A stretch of DNA of 64,000 bases from an uncultured Planctomycetaceae bacterium (GCA_943787265.1 CALSLT010000030.1:124001-188000), one strand, 5' to 3'; numbered from the stretch's first letter, positions 18,299 to 29,394 are shown. Notes: generated by a model from the letters alone, not told the origin. Numbers and translations are program-made.

Positions 18299-19756
18299 TC
18301 AAAACAGCTCGGAGATTGGTTCGCCGTTTTCGACGATGTAGCGGGGGCGGTTGCGGGCGTCGTCGTAGGTGGCGTCGAGCGGGACGCCGAAGTGGTGGTA
18401 GATGGTCGCGGCAAGGTCGCCAGGAGTGACTGGACGTTCGGCCGGGTGGCTGCCGTCCGCTTCTGAAGCGCCGATGACCTGGTTGTGTCGCAGACCTCCG
18501 CCAGCCATGCACATGGACATGACGGCTGGCCAGTGGTTGCGGCCGTCGGTGCTGCCTTGCGTGCCCATGATCGGCGTGCGGCCGAATTCGCCCATCGAGA
18601 TGACCAGGCAGTCGTCAAGCAATCCCCGTTCTTTCAGATCACTGACCAGCGTTGTGAGCAGATGATCGAACAGCGGGAGCAGTGGGCGAAGTCCTTTCGA
18701 AATACCGCCGTACACTCCGCCGGGGATGCCGTGGTTGTCCCAGGTTCCCGACGCGGTGTGGTAGCTCAGGTCGAGTGTCACGAAACTGGAACCGCTCTCG
18801 ATCAAACGTCTCGCAATCAAAGCCTGCTGGCACCAGAGATGTTTGCCGTAACGGTCTCGCACTTCCGCCGGCTCGGCATCCAGGTCAAACGCTTTCTGAG
18901 CGCGACCACCGAGCAGAATGTTCGCAGCCTGCTGACCGTAACTGTCGAGAGCTTCCATCGAGCCGTTCTGATCGAGGTCGCGTCTCAACTGATCAATCTG
19001 CCCAACCAGTGAGCGGCGTTCCGTCACTCGCGGATGAGACAACCCGGTCGGCATCTGAAACATACTCGCTCCGGACATCCGCCCCGTGTCTTTCCCAAGA
19101 AGGTCGTAGACTGGCAACCGGCAAGCTCCGTTCGCGATAAACGGATCGTACTGCCGGCCGAGATCGCCCGCGTAGCCGATGTGGCTGGTGTGTTTCTGAA
19201 AGGCAACGTACGGCGGCATGCCCTGTTGGTTGGCTCCGTGAAGCTTCGAAACCATCGAACCAATCGACGGAAACGTCAGCCCCTTCGGATTGGACCTTGG
19301 CGTCGCCGCCAGATTGCCGGTCTGCATGACCATGTTCGGCTGATGGCTGCTGTATCGGGCGTCGACCGAGCGAATGACCGAAAACTGGTCGAGCATCGCT
19401 GCCTGTTTCGGCAGATGTTCGCTGATGAAAACTCCCGGCTGCTTTGTCTGAGTCACTCCGAACGGCCCGCGGTTCATGTAAGGCCGATCTGGTTTTGGAT
19501 CCCACGTATCGATGTGGCTCGGTCCGCCAGCCATCCAGAGCAGAATGACACTCTTCCCGGCCGCCATCGACTTGCCGGCCTGCTTCGCCAACGCCTGCTG
19601 CTGCAGAAGCGCGGGCAGCGACAACCCTGCGAGGCCCGCGAGGCTCGATTTCAACATGCCTCGCCGGTTAAGCATCATCAGCCCTTCACGGTTTCGCCCA
19701 TGAAAAGAAGTAAATGCGTGGCCGGCTGAGTGTTGTGCTGCGTGAGGAATTGACAT
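18299..19756 (-). CDS. DUF1501 protein with Tat-like leader
   Basis: 485 residues from an ATG at 19756; the frame is open upstream but that part lacks any leader-like sequence. After ~30 residues comes LNRRGMLKSSLAGLAGLSLP, a twin-arginine leader. Family signatures: SVILLWMAGGPSHIDTWDPK, LIESGSSFVTLDLSYHTASGTWDNH, LVISMGEFGRTPIMG, GRNHWPAVMSMCMAGGG, and a C-terminal PAERPVTPGDLAATIYHHFG. DUF1501 belongs to the alkaline phosphatase/sulfatase superfamily by fold. It is abundant in planctomycetes and usually next to PSCyt1-DUF1549-DUF1553 genes; here it stands alone. Reaction unknown. Confidence 0.9.
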   Translation of the reverse strand: MSIPHAAQHSAGHAFTSFHGRNREGLMMLNRRGMLKSSLAGLAGLSLPALLQQQALAKQAGKSMAAGKSVILLWMAGGPSHIDTWDPKPDRPYMNRGPFGVTQTKQPGVFISEHLPKQAAMLDQFSVIRSVDARYSSHQPNMVMQTGNLAATPRSNPKGLTFPSIGSMVSKLHGANQQGMPPYVAFQKHTSHIGYAGDLGRQYDPFIANGACRLPVYDLLGKDTGRMSGASMFQMPTGLSHPRVTERRSLVGQIDQLRRDLDQNGSMEALDSYGQQAANILLGGRAQKAFDLDAEPAEVRDRYGKHLWCQQALIARRLIESGSSFVTLDLSYHTASGTWDNHGIPGGVYGGISKGLRPLLPLFDHLLTTLVSDLKERGLLDDCLVISMGEFGRTPIMGTQGSTDGRNHWPAVMSMCMAGGGLRHNQVIGASEADGSHPAERPVTPGDLAATIYHHFGVPLDATYDDARNRPRYIVENGEPISELF

Positions 19757-19907
19757 CGTGGAAATCCGATAGTCGTCACATGTATGCGGTGTCGACATCC
19801 TTGCCGAACTTAAGACGGTGACCATTACCGGCTGATTCGCCGCTAGTGTCAAGTCTCGTTTGCAGATGTACTGGCGGCGGCATTTGGCATCGAGATTTTG
19901 CAAACTT

Positions 19908-19940
19908 AAAAAAAGGCGACGGTGAAGAATCACCGCCGCC
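19908..19940 (-). terminator. Intrinsic terminator of cysK
   Basis: On the minus strand GGCGgCGGTGA-ttct-TCACCGtCGCC is followed by seven T residues. It lies about 30 bases past the cysK stop codon. Confidence 0.8.
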
Positions 19941-19972
19941 TGGTCTTGGTCAAACGTGTCGCCCGCCCGCGA

Positions 19973-20906
<934 letters not shown>

Positions 20907-21243
20907 CCTGCTGGCTCCTTCCGTAACAGCCGGGCAAATCCGGTGGCGCGAACTCCAAAACTCAACCTTTGAGACGCTCCGTCAGAGTTCCGCCGAATCT
21001 TAAGTCGATTATTCAGCATCGCCAGAAACAGAGCAATCCCGTTCTGAATCCGACCTATATTCGGGCATCTGTCGTTTCGATCGGCAAATACCCCGCGAGC
21101 TGTTCACTTCGAACAGCCTCTGGCAGCGACAGAGCCGAAAATCGTAGAAGCGACACCCTTCGACGAATCGCTTTTCAGGTCGCGCGAATATGGTTACACC
21201 GCAATCCGCTACGCAAACCCAACGTCTCTACGGTATTCTCAGG
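20907..21243. other. Divergent promoter region between cysK and manA
   Basis: Holds the upstream regions of both genes. I see no riboswitch or clear operator. Confidence 0.4.
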
Positions 21244-22200
21244 ATGAATGCGATCCGATTTGATCCTCTACTGAAGCGAATACGCTGGGGAGGCACGCGT
21301 CTAGGGACAGCGCTCGGAAAACGACTCGGCCCTGAGACGGATTATGCCGAAAGTTGGGAAATTGCGGATCACTACGAAGATCAAAGCATCGTCAATACAA
21401 GCTACTTCGCCGGCTCGACGCTTCAGGAACTCCTGCGAGACAGCAACGAAGCGATCCTTGGTCGACATGCCGGCCGCGACCAATTCCCGTTGCTGATCAA
21501 GTTTCTCGACGCCAGCGACCGGCTGTCAGTCCAGGTTCACCCCAACGACGCTCAGGCAAAGACCTACGACGCCACCGAAAACGGTAAGACGGAGGCGTGG
21601 GTGATCATCGACGCGGAACCGGGCAGCCGCGTTTATGCCGGCTTGAAAGAAGGCGTCACTGCTGAGTCAATGCGAACCGCAATCGGTGCTGGAAACCTGG
21701 AAGACTGCCTGCACTCATTCGAAGTGTCCACGGGTGACTGCGTCTTCATCCCGGCCGGAACCGTCCACGCGATTGGCGAAGGCATCCTGCTGGCCGAAGT
21801 TCAACAGTCCAGCGACATGACGTTTCGTCTTTATGACTGGGACCGAGTTGGAGCCGACGGTCAGCCGCGAGAACTGCACATCGAAAAAGCCATCGCCTGT
21901 ACTAACTTTGAACACGGTCCCGTCCACTGCCAGAGACCTCAGCCGGTTGAACATGGTGAAGAACTGGTCTCGTGCGAGTACTTCGCCATCCGACGCTACT
22001 CCGGCCTCGGCGACGTGCGAATTCCGGACGACGAGCGGTTCCACGTCCTACTGAGTCTCGCCGAAGCGGCCACCGTCACTGTCGGCCCGGAAGTCGAACA
22101 ACTCGCCTTCGGCCAGACGCTGCTGCTGCCTGCCGAGCACGAAGCCGCAACGATCAACCTCGCAGCAAACAGTACCGTGCTCGACGTCTTCCTGCCATAA
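21244..22200 (+). CDS. manA: Mannose-6-phosphate isomerase, class I
   Basis: 318 residues from MNAIRFDPLLKRIRWGG at 21244; the frame is open 18 codons upstream but that part is not conserved. Zinc ligands are visible in LSVQVHPNDAQAK (His) and KTEAWVIID (Glu), and in AGTVHAIGEG (His), the three blocks of type I phosphomannose isomerases. It interconverts mannose 6-phosphate and fructose 6-phosphate, feeding GDP-mannose and glycan synthesis. The short length fits the bacterial subgroup related to Bacillus ManA. Confidence 0.88.
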   Translation: MNAIRFDPLLKRIRWGGTRLGTALGKRLGPETDYAESWEIADHYEDQSIVNTSYFAGSTLQELLRDSNEAILGRHAGRDQFPLLIKFLDASDRLSVQVHPNDAQAKTYDATENGKTEAWVIIDAEPGSRVYAGLKEGVTAESMRTAIGAGNLEDCLHSFEVSTGDCVFIPAGTVHAIGEGILLAEVQQSSDMTFRLYDWDRVGADGQPRELHIEKAIACTNFEHGPVHCQRPQPVEHGEELVSCEYFAIRRYSGLGDVRIPDDERFHVLLSLAEAATVTVGPEVEQLAFGQTLLLPAEHEAATINLAANSTVLDVFLP

Positions 22201-22297
22201 AATTTCGGTCTCAAACTCCGCTCGGATCGCGATAGAATTTTTCTCGCATCGCGGGATCATTCGGGAATAGCAAAGCCGGTCGGCGCATCATTGCTGC

Positions 22298-22741
22298 ATG
22301 GAGACTCTTTTCCGAATCGCCGCTGACGCGACCGTCTGCTTCCACATGACCTACGTCCTGTTCGTCGTTCTCGGCCAGGCCGCCGTCATGCTCGGAGCTG
22401 TCTGCGGTTGGAATTGGATTCGCAACACAACATTCCGGCTGCTCCATCTGCTGGCAATATCCGTCGTCGCCGTGGAAAGCTGGCTTAATATTACTTGCCC
22501 GCTGACAACACTCGAAAAACATTTTCGAGCCAAGTCCGGAGCAACGTCGTACGACGGAGATTTCATCGCGAACGCTGTTCACGATGCTTTGTTTATCGAA
22601 TGCGAACCGTGGGTTTTCACCACGATGTATTCGATGTTCGGCCTCGCCGTACTTGCCACACTGTTCGCTTGCCCGCCTCGTGCGTTTACCCAAAACAGGC
22701 AGGCCAGTGGCCCGTTAAGCAATGCGACCTCTGAAACCTGA
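22298..22741 (+). CDS. DUF2784 membrane protein
   Basis: 147 residues, four hydrophobic segments. Matches the DUF2784 pattern: ATVCFHMTYVLFVVLGQAAVM at the N-terminus, then WLNITCPLTTLEKHFR and a C-terminal HDALFIECEPWVFTTMYSMFG. Function unknown. About 100 bases after manA on the same strand. Confidence 0.8.
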   Translation: METLFRIAADATVCFHMTYVLFVVLGQAAVMLGAVCGWNWIRNTTFRLLHLLAISVVAVESWLNITCPLTTLEKHFRAKSGATSYDGDFIANAVHDALFIECEPWVFTTMYSMFGLAVLATLFACPPRAFTQNRQASGPLSNATSET

Positions 22742-22776
22742 TGGGGCGTTGATCAACCGAATACCGACTCGGCGTT

Positions 22777-24054
22777 TCAAACTCGCTGAAACACACTGCC
22801 GAACAAAACCGGATCCGGAATTTCCCGGTCCTCAAACTGCCGCCCGTCCGTCGTGTATTCAGTGATATCGACGGCTGCTCCCGCCTGATCTGAACTTTCA
22901 TAACCAGCCATTAGAATCGCCATCGTATCCCATGCCATCAACGCTCCAGATTGCGGGTACTGGTTTTGGTTCAAGGCACACGCGACAGCATCATTCATCT
23001 CGCTGACGTAGCCGTGCGAGTAGAACTGGTTTGGCCGAGGAAAGCTCGTCCCCTGAACCGTCGGCAACTTCTCACGAACCAACAGGTTGCCGGCATGCTC
23101 TGACTGCGGCATGAAGAGTTCGTTTTCGTTGTTCGGATTGACTCGCAAATCATACTGAGCAAAGTCTGTGATCACCGAAAACTCATTTCGAATCCCGCTG
23201 ATGCTTAAGTCGTGCCCGATGACTTCGGCAATCGTTTGGTCCTCGAACACGACCGTCAGTCGACCGAAGTCGTCGACGTTCTGCATAACCCTGAAGAATT
23301 CGCCGCTTCCTTCCGGCTGATGCTTCAGCACTTGCATTGCAGCCGCCGAAACAGAAACCGGCCGGATCGGTTTTCCATTCGCAAGAACGCCTTCGACCTG
23401 TTTCAAAAACAAAGCCGGCCCCAGTGGATGGCACGCTTTGTTAAAAAGTGCCCCACCGCCCGACTTTTCAAGAGTGTCATACGCGGGAGCATGCGACCCC
23501 TGATGCGCACAAACGCCGCGTTGATATAGAACTTTGCCCTTGCCCGTTTTTTGAGCTTCGGCCAACAGCTCAACGATGCCTTTCATCCCGTCGAAGTAAA
23601 CGAAGTCTTCGGCATAGAGCAGCTTCGATCCAGAATCGCGGACGACATCAAACACTTCCGCGAGATACTCCATCGACTCGCGTTTCTTCGTCGCTGCGTC
23701 GGCGGTTCTCCCTTCGGCATAGCCCGGCCAGATGACCGGCGGTTTTTCGAGAACGATCACGGGCACGCCCGCTCGAGCAGCTTCCATCGTGTACGGGCCG
23801 TGAGCAAAGTTCGCGCAACAGACGTTGTCGATGGTCGGCCGCACGGCTTCAAGCATTTCAGAATGAGACTCGAAGGTTGCGGAGACGTTGTGCGACGCCG
23901 CGAATTTCGCGGCGTTCTCGCGGCGTCCGGAAACCACACCGGCCAGTTCGATCTCAACGCCATTTCGATGAGGGATCATGCCATATGTTTTCGCTGTGTA
24001 GTCAGCGGCAAATCCCGTCCCGTTGATAGCAACCTGAATTGTCTGCTTTGTCAT
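22777..24054 (-). CDS. Gfo/Idh/MocA family oxidoreductase, cytoplasmic
   Basis: 425 residues from an ATG at 24054 (MTKQTIQVAINGTGFAADYT). The Rossmann glycine motif is NGTGFA, and VIVLEKPPVIWPG holds the EKP lysine. Unlike the one at 2816-4030 it has no leader peptide. GRGVCAHQGSHAP, around residue 210, and SGGGALFNKACHPLGPALFLK fit the substrate-binding domain of sugar dehydrogenases. An open frame extends 30 codons upstream but is not conserved. Confidence 0.87.
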   Translation of the reverse strand: MTKQTIQVAINGTGFAADYTAKTYGMIPHRNGVEIELAGVVSGRRENAAKFAASHNVSATFESHSEMLEAVRPTIDNVCCANFAHGPYTMEAARAGVPVIVLEKPPVIWPGYAEGRTADAATKKRESMEYLAEVFDVVRDSGSKLLYAEDFVYFDGMKGIVELLAEAQKTGKGKVLYQRGVCAHQGSHAPAYDTLEKSGGGALFNKACHPLGPALFLKQVEGVLANGKPIRPVSVSAAAMQVLKHQPEGSGEFFRVMQNVDDFGRLTVVFEDQTIAEVIGHDLSISGIRNEFSVITDFAQYDLRVNPNNENELFMPQSEHAGNLLVREKLPTVQGTSFPRPNQFYSHGYVSEMNDAVACALNQNQYPQSGALMAWDTMAILMAGYESSDQAGAAVDITEYTTDGRQFEDREIPDPVLFGSVFQRV

Positions 24055-24112
24055 GTGAGAGCTCTGGTTCGAGGCTATCAAAGTAGGCTGGGGCTCAATC
24101 AAACACCCCGTA

Positions 24113-24160
24113 CAAATGAAGAAAGCCGGCGAGCAAATGCTCACCGGCTTTCAGATTTTC
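24113..24160 (-). terminator. Intrinsic terminator downstream of cspA
   Basis: Minus strand: AAAGCCGGtGAGC-attt-GCTCgCCGGCTTTC followed by TTCATTT. Stem of about 12 pairs with one mismatch, 15 bases past the cold-shock gene. Confidence 0.75.
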
Positions 24161-24174
24161 AACGTTTTCAGCAG

Positions 24175-24372
24175 TTATGCAGGACGAACATTTTCTGCTC
24201 GTGGTCCTTTTGGTCCGTGGCCAGCGGTGTAGGTAACCGACTGTCCTTCGTACAACTGCTCAAACTGGACGTCTTCGAGGTTCGACATGTGGAAGAACAT
24301 GTCGTTCCCCCCGCCTGTGTCGATGAATCCGAAGCCTTTTTCAGTCAACTTTTTGATCGTGCCGTCAGCCAT
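24175..24372 (-). CDS. csp: Cold-shock protein (CspA family)
   Basis: 65 residues, a single OB-fold cold-shock domain. RNP1 is KGFGFID (residues 12-18) and RNP2 is MFFHMS (25-30); the C-terminus reads GHGPKGPRAENVRPA. Binds single-stranded RNA or DNA, acting as an RNA chaperone. TTGAGGAAG about 8 bases upstream is the ribosome binding site. A long untranslated leader is likely, as usual in cold-shock genes, since no other gene lies within 384 bases upstream. Confidence 0.93.
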   Translation of the reverse strand: MADGTIKKLTEKGFGFIDTGGGNDMFFHMSNLEDVQFEQLYEGQSVTYTAGHGPKGPRAENVRPA

Positions 24373-24756
24373 TACTTCACTTCCTCAAGAAACTTGTGCA
24401 GCGATGTTCGAAACAACGAGTTCGAACGTTGCCGCTGCTATCGTCAGGAATTGTAGCGACGGCGCCCGAGAGCACAATAGGCACTCTGCGACCGAACGCG
24501 AAATTAGCAAACAGATGCTCCCTGCTCTTCGTTTTCCGAAGTCTAAATGAGCAGGGACTTCGATTCCGGCCGGGCGACATTTCAATGCAATAAGCTCAGC
24601 CATACTGTAATTCGTTACTCAATTTCCTGCAGCAAGCTGGCAAATTGCGTTGCAGCGAAACGTGGCTAACATCCGCCCTCACCGACAATCGATGCGGCCG
24701 AGTAGCCAACCGACCGAAAAAAGAGTCCGTTTCCCAACAGACTGAGGTGTAAAATC
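24373..24756. other. Divergent upstream region of csp and the SDR gene
   Basis: No coding frame with support. Probably contains the promoter and 5' leader of the cold-shock gene; no specific structure could be established by eye. Confidence 0.35.
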
Positions 24757-25560
24757 GTGCCCGCTTCCCGCCCAATTGGCTCCGTCACACACGACAATAC
24801 CGGAAGAGTCGTCCTCGTCAGCGGCGGAGCCAACGGGATCGGTCGATCTATCTGCGACGCATTCGCTTCCTCTGGAGCGACGGTGGTTTGCCTCGACGTC
24901 GACGAACCAGCGGCGACTAAACTGCCGGGCGGAATCGATTTCGTACGCGGCGACACATCCGTCGAAGCCGACTGCAAAAACGCCGTTTCATTCACCGTCG
25001 AGCAACATGGTGGGCTGGACATTCTGGTCAACAACGCAGCAATTCAACCTCCGTCCTCATACGTTCCCCTTGCCGAGTTACCAGCAGAGCTGTGGGACAA
25101 GATGCTCGGCATCAACCTGTCCGGCTACACGTTCCTCGCAAAACACGCCGTGCGAGTAATGAAGGAACAGCAAAGCGGCGTCATCGTGAATATGTCGAGC
25201 GGGCAGGCACATCGTACCGCACGCCAGGTTCCAACGTACGGACCGATCAAAGCGGCGAACCTGCACCAGGCTCGCCAATGGGGAGTCGAATACGCCCGTG
25301 ACGGAATTCGCGTCGTCTCTGTTTCTCCTGGCGCCATCGACACGCCGCTCGTCCGAGCCAGTCTCGAAGCTCAAGGCGGAGAAAAGGAACTCGCCAACCG
25401 ACACCCGCTCGGCCGAATCGGAAAACCCGAAGAAGTCGCCGCAGCCGTACTCTGGCTCAGCAGTACCGAGGCATCTTTCGTGACCGCAACCGACCTCGAA
25501 GTCGACGGCGGCCTGGGAGCGTTCGGCTCATTCGCCGATCCGTACCCAATGCCGGAATAA
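24757..25560 (+). CDS. Short-chain dehydrogenase/reductase
   Basis: 267 residues. Classical SDR: cofactor motif VVLVSGGANGIGRSI (the usual TGxxxGxG with SGG), ILVNNAAIQPP, catalytic Ser in VNMSSGQAH, and YGPIKAA giving the YxxxK pair. VDGGLGAF closes the fold. NAD(P)-dependent oxidoreductase of unknown substrate. The acidic residue in CLDVDE suggests a preference for NAD. Confidence 0.88.
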   Translation: MPASRPIGSVTHDNTGRVVLVSGGANGIGRSICDAFASSGATVVCLDVDEPAATKLPGGIDFVRGDTSVEADCKNAVSFTVEQHGGLDILVNNAAIQPPSSYVPLAELPAELWDKMLGINLSGYTFLAKHAVRVMKEQQSGVIVNMSSGQAHRTARQVPTYGPIKAANLHQARQWGVEYARDGIRVVSVSPGAIDTPLVRASLEAQGGEKELANRHPLGRIGKPEEVAAAVLWLSSTEASFVTATDLEVDGGLGAFGSFADPYPMPE

Positions 25561-25600
25561 TCCGCTCCTGCGCGACTTGTCAGACATCGCCTTGATTCAA

Positions 25601-28318
25601 CTACGTCGCTGATTCGCTTCGCCGATGTGCGAGCGTTTCAAGAATCGGGGCGATCAACGCCGTCCAGCCGGTCTGATGATTGGCTCCCAAACCTCGGCCC
25701 GTATCTGCGTGGAAGTATTCGTAAAACAGAACAAGATCACGCCAGTGAGGATCGTTAGCCAATCGGTTTCCACGAGCGTAGCTCGGACGACTACCGGCTT
25801 CATCCTTAAGAAACAGCTTCGCCAGCCGCCGCCGCAGTTCATCAGCAACCTGCTCAAGATTCATATAGTTGCCAGATCCCGTAGGGCATTCGACGCGAAG
25901 ATCATCCCCGTAGAATCGGTGGTAACGTTCCAACGCTTCCAGCAGCAGATAATTGAGAGGGAACCAGATCGGTCCGCGCCAGTTGGAGTTCCCGCCAAAC
26001 ATCGGGCTGTCAGACTCGCCGGGAATATATTGGACTCGAAGTTCTTCTCCGTTGATGTCATAAACGAACGGATTCTCTTCGTGATACTTCGACAGCGATC
26101 GAATTCCGTAAGGCGACAGAAACTCGTCCTCGTCCAACAAATACCGAAGGATTCGTTCGAGTCGTTCACGCGTCGGAATCGCCAGCAGCCGCATTGTCCC
26201 AGAGTTGCTGCCTGAACCGCCCTCGTCGACATTTCGCTCCAGGCAGGTCATCTGATCAACGACGTCCTTGCGGTGCTTCAGAAACCAGTCCATCCGTTTT
26301 CTAAAACCCGGAACTTTGTCGATGGCCGCCTCTTCAAGCACGTCGACAGTGAACAGCGGAATGATGCCGACCATTGATCGAATCTTGAGCGGAACACTCT
26401 TCCCATCCACGTGGAGATGGTCGTAGTAGAATCCGTCTGTCTCGTCCCACAGTCCCGTTCCGTCGAGTGAGTTCATCGCCTCGGCAATCGCGACGTAGTG
26501 CTCAAAAAATTTGGACGCGATGTCACCGTAAGCCGCATTGTGATTCGCCAGTTCCAGCGCAATCGACAACATGCTTGAGCAGTAATAGGCCATCCATGCC
26601 GTGCCATCTGCCTGTTCGAGATGCCCACCTGTCGGCAACGGCCTGGACCGATCAAAGATTCCGATATTGTCCAGTCCAAGAAAACCGCCGGTAAAAACGT
26701 GCTTGCCACGAGGATCTTTGCGATTAACCCACCAGGTAAAGTTCAGCAGCAACTTCTGAAACACTCGCGAAAGGAACAGTCGATCGCGTTGATCGGGCGG
26801 TCCGGTCATTGCGTAAACGCGCCAGCACGCCCAAGCATGAACGGGCGGATTCACATCGCTGAAGTTCCATTCGTACGCCGGCATCTGCCCGTTCGGGTGC
26901 ATGTACCATTCACGAAGAAACAGAACGGCCTGGTCCTTAGCGAAGTGTGGATCGAGATTCGCAAACGGGATCATGTGGAACGCAGAATCCCACGCGGCGT
27001 ACCAGGGATATTCCCACTTATCGGGCATCGAAATGATGTCCCGATTGTAAAGGTGCGGCCAATCCTGGTTCCGTGGATTTTCTCGAACAGCCGGCTCATC
27101 ACTGGCATGCCCTGCCCCTTTGAGCCATTCGGCGACCGAGTAACAATAGAACTGTTTCGTCCAGAGCAGCCCCGCACTTGCCTGCCGAAGCACTCGCTTT
27201 TCATCCTCGCTCAGCCCGGGCGCCGAATTCTCCTCGTAAAACAGGTCCGCTTCAGCCAGACGCTGTGCAAACACTTCGTCGAATGAGTTTCCGAAACTCT
27301 CGTCCGAACAATCATGTTGACCACTCAGGCGAAACTTCAGAGTGACCTCGCTACCCGCGTCAATCTGAAGCTTGTAATGAGCCGCCGCCTTCGTCCCTGC
27401 AGACTTAACATTGACCGCCCCGGAAAGTCCATCAACCACGTAGAGATGAAAGGCATCTTTGCACGATGGCTTATGACTGTTTGCGTCTTCGAGCCGCCAA
27501 TTGTTCGTCTCGTTCTCCGTGAAGAGCCAGTCTGGCCGCTCACCCGTCGGACTATCATCTGCGGAAAATCGAAACTGCCCGAGCGTTGTATGCTCGGCAA
27601 GGAGCGAGTCGTCATTTGCTTTGCTGATTCGCGGACGAGGAATGTCGGATTCGTGAGTGTCTCCCCAGGACCATGTATTGCGAAACCAAAGCGTCGGCAA
27701 CAGTTCCAACGACGCCGCTTCGGGGCCGCGATTGGCAATCGTCACCTTGATCAGAATGTCTTCTGGAGCGGCCTTGGCATACTCGACAAAGACATCGAAA
27801 TATCGATCGTCGTCAAAGATCCCGGTGTCCGTGAGTTCGTACTCACGCTCGTCTCGGCTGCGGTCTGCGTTCGTCGATCGAATCTTCTCGTAGGGAAACT
27901 CCGACTGGGGATACTTGTAGAGCCCCTTCATGTAGGAATGCGTCGGCGTGGAGTCGAGGTAGTAGTAACACTCCTTAACGTCCTCGCCATGATTTCCTTC
28001 CGGACCTGAAAGCCCGTAAAGCCGCTCCTTCAGGATCGGATCTTTCCCATTCCAAAGCGCGAGTGAGAAGCACAACCGGCACTGTCGATCGGTCAGTCCC
28101 AGCAGACCGTCTTCGCCCCAGCGGTACGTCCGCCAGTGAGCATCATCAAACGGGAAATAATCCCACGGACGACCGTTCGGCGAATAGTCTTCGCGGACCG
28201 TTCCCCACTGACGTTCAGACAGGTAAGAGCCCCACCGTTTCCAGTTGGCACCTGGCTCCCGGCGAGACTCGGCCTCAACTCGCAGCGTCTCAGCTGGGAC
28301 GATCGTACTAGCATCCAC
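25601..28318 (-). CDS. GH63-type glucosidase (MGH1-like)
   Basis: 905 residues without signal peptide. It matches the long bacterial glucosidase family of the GH63 type with an (alpha/alpha)6 barrel: WKRWGSYLSERQWGTVREDY at the N-terminus, GLTDRQCRLCFSLALWNGKD, WDSAFHMIPFANLDPHFAKDQ in the middle, and GGNSNWRGPIWFPLNYLLLE and HADTGRGLGANHQTGWTALI near the C-terminus. Members act on alpha-glucosides such as compatible solutes or short oligosaccharides. It starts only 48 bases before the end of the alcohol dehydrogenase gene on the same strand. Confidence 0.85.
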   Translation of the reverse strand: MDASTIVPAETLRVEAESRREPGANWKRWGSYLSERQWGTVREDYSPNGRPWDYFPFDDAHWRTYRWGEDGLLGLTDRQCRLCFSLALWNGKDPILKERLYGLSGPEGNHGEDVKECYYYLDSTPTHSYMKGLYKYPQSEFPYEKIRSTNADRSRDEREYELTDTGIFDDDRYFDVFVEYAKAAPEDILIKVTIANRGPEAASLELLPTLWFRNTWSWGDTHESDIPRPRISKANDDSLLAEHTTLGQFRFSADDSPTGERPDWLFTENETNNWRLEDANSHKPSCKDAFHLYVVDGLSGAVNVKSAGTKAAAHYKLQIDAGSEVTLKFRLSGQHDCSDESFGNSFDEVFAQRLAEADLFYEENSAPGLSEDEKRVLRQASAGLLWTKQFYCYSVAEWLKGAGHASDEPAVRENPRNQDWPHLYNRDIISMPDKWEYPWYAAWDSAFHMIPFANLDPHFAKDQAVLFLREWYMHPNGQMPAYEWNFSDVNPPVHAWACWRVYAMTGPPDQRDRLFLSRVFQKLLLNFTWWVNRKDPRGKHVFTGGFLGLDNIGIFDRSRPLPTGGHLEQADGTAWMAYYCSSMLSIALELANHNAAYGDIASKFFEHYVAIAEAMNSLDGTGLWDETDGFYYDHLHVDGKSVPLKIRSMVGIIPLFTVDVLEEAAIDKVPGFRKRMDWFLKHRKDVVDQMTCLERNVDEGGSGSNSGTMRLLAIPTRERLERILRYLLDEDEFLSPYGIRSLSKYHEENPFVYDINGEELRVQYIPGESDSPMFGGNSNWRGPIWFPLNYLLLEALERYHRFYGDDLRVECPTGSGNYMNLEQVADELRRRLAKLFLKDEAGSRPSYARGNRLANDPHWRDLVLFYEYFHADTGRGLGANHQTGWTALIAPILETLAHRRSESAT

Positions 28319-28365
28319 GTTGATTCAACTTCCCCGGCACAAACCCGTGTTCAGCATCGAGCGGT

Positions 28366-29394
28366 TCAATTGGCGACTTCGATGACCGCTTTGATCACGC
28401 CAGTTTCCGGACGCGTGTAAGACTCGAAGTTATCGATCACTTCGTCAAAACCGCAGCGATGCGTCACCCACGGATCGGTGTTGATCGTCCCGTCTTCGAT
28501 CAGGCCGATGATGCGAGGAAAATCGGCCGGTAGTGCATTCCTAGAACCTCGAATGTCGAGTTCCCGGCGATGCTGCCACGGATGGGGGAAGCTGACTTCG
28601 GCAGTCGAAATGCCAACGTAAACCAGCACACCGGTGTGAGCACAGTAATTCAGAGCCTGACTCATCGACCCGTTGTGACCGGTCGCGTCCGTCACCACGG
28701 CGTACATGTCTCCGCCGGTGATTTCTTTCATCTGATCGATTTCGGAACCGTCGCCTTTGAACTGAACGGTATGCTGAATTCCATAGTTCTCTTTACAGAA
28801 TTCGAGTCGGGACTCGACCATGTCCATGACCGTGACCGTCGCACCTGTCAGGCGAGTGAACTCCAGCGTCGCCAGGCCAATTGGCCCCGCGCCAATGATC
28901 AGAACGTGATCGCCCTCTTTCGCGTCACCGCGGTCAGTCGCGTGACAGCCAATGGCCAGCGTTTCGACAAGAGCAAGCTGCTCCATCGTCAGTTTCTTCG
29001 AAGCGTGCAGCTTGTCGGCGCGAATGATGAACCGCTCGCAAAGTCCGCCGTCCACCATGACGCCGATGACGTTCAGACTTTCGCAACAGTTGCCGTTGCC
29101 CTTGCGACAGGCGTAGCACTCGCCGCAATTCATGTAAGGCTCAACGCTGCATCGGTCGCCGACTTCAACGTTAGAAACTCCGTCACCAACAGCGACCACT
29201 TCAACTCCCAGCTCGTGACCAGGCACACGTGGATACTTGAAGAAAGGCATCTTCCCCAGAAACCCGCCAAGATCCGTCCCGCAAACACCCATTCGATGCG
29301 TACGAACCAAAGCTTCTCCCGCTCCTGGCTGCCCGGGATCATCAATGTCGATCTGAATGATCTTCTTCGGTTCTTCAAACTGCAAAGCTTTCAT
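28366..29394 (-). CDS. Zinc-dependent alcohol dehydrogenase (glucose/threonine dehydrogenase-like)
   Basis: 342 residues from ATG 29394. Catalytic zinc: GVCGTDLGGF and PGHELGVEVV. Structural zinc: CGECYACRKGNGNCC, four cysteines. NAD fold GAGPIGLATLEF. Medium-chain dehydrogenase; the closest recognisable relatives oxidise glucose, sorbitol or threonine. The neighbouring GH63 gene suggests a sugar, but this is inference. An upstream ATG at 29439 lies inside the acnA terminator and is unlikely. Confidence 0.86.
   Translation of the reverse strand: MKALQFEEPKKIIQIDIDDPGQPGAGEALVRTHRMGVCGTDLGGFLGKMPFFKYPRVPGHELGVEVVAVGDGVSNVEVGDRCSVEPYMNCGECYACRKGNGNCCESLNVIGVMVDGGLCERFIIRADKLHASKKLTMEQLALVETLAIGCHATDRGDAKEGDHVLIIGAGPIGLATLEFTRLTGATVTVMDMVESRLEFCKENYGIQHTVQFKGDGSEIDQMKEITGGDMYAVVTDATGHNGSMSQALNYCAHTGVLVYVGISTAEVSFPHPWQHRRELDIRGSRNALPADFPRIIGLIEDGTINTDPWVTHRCGFDEVIDNFESYTRPETGVIKAVIEVAN

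Noticed and set aside
23551..24456. 301-codon plus-strand frame opposite the second Gfo/Idh gene and csp
   Set aside because: Runs across two recognised minus-strand genes and lacks any motif.
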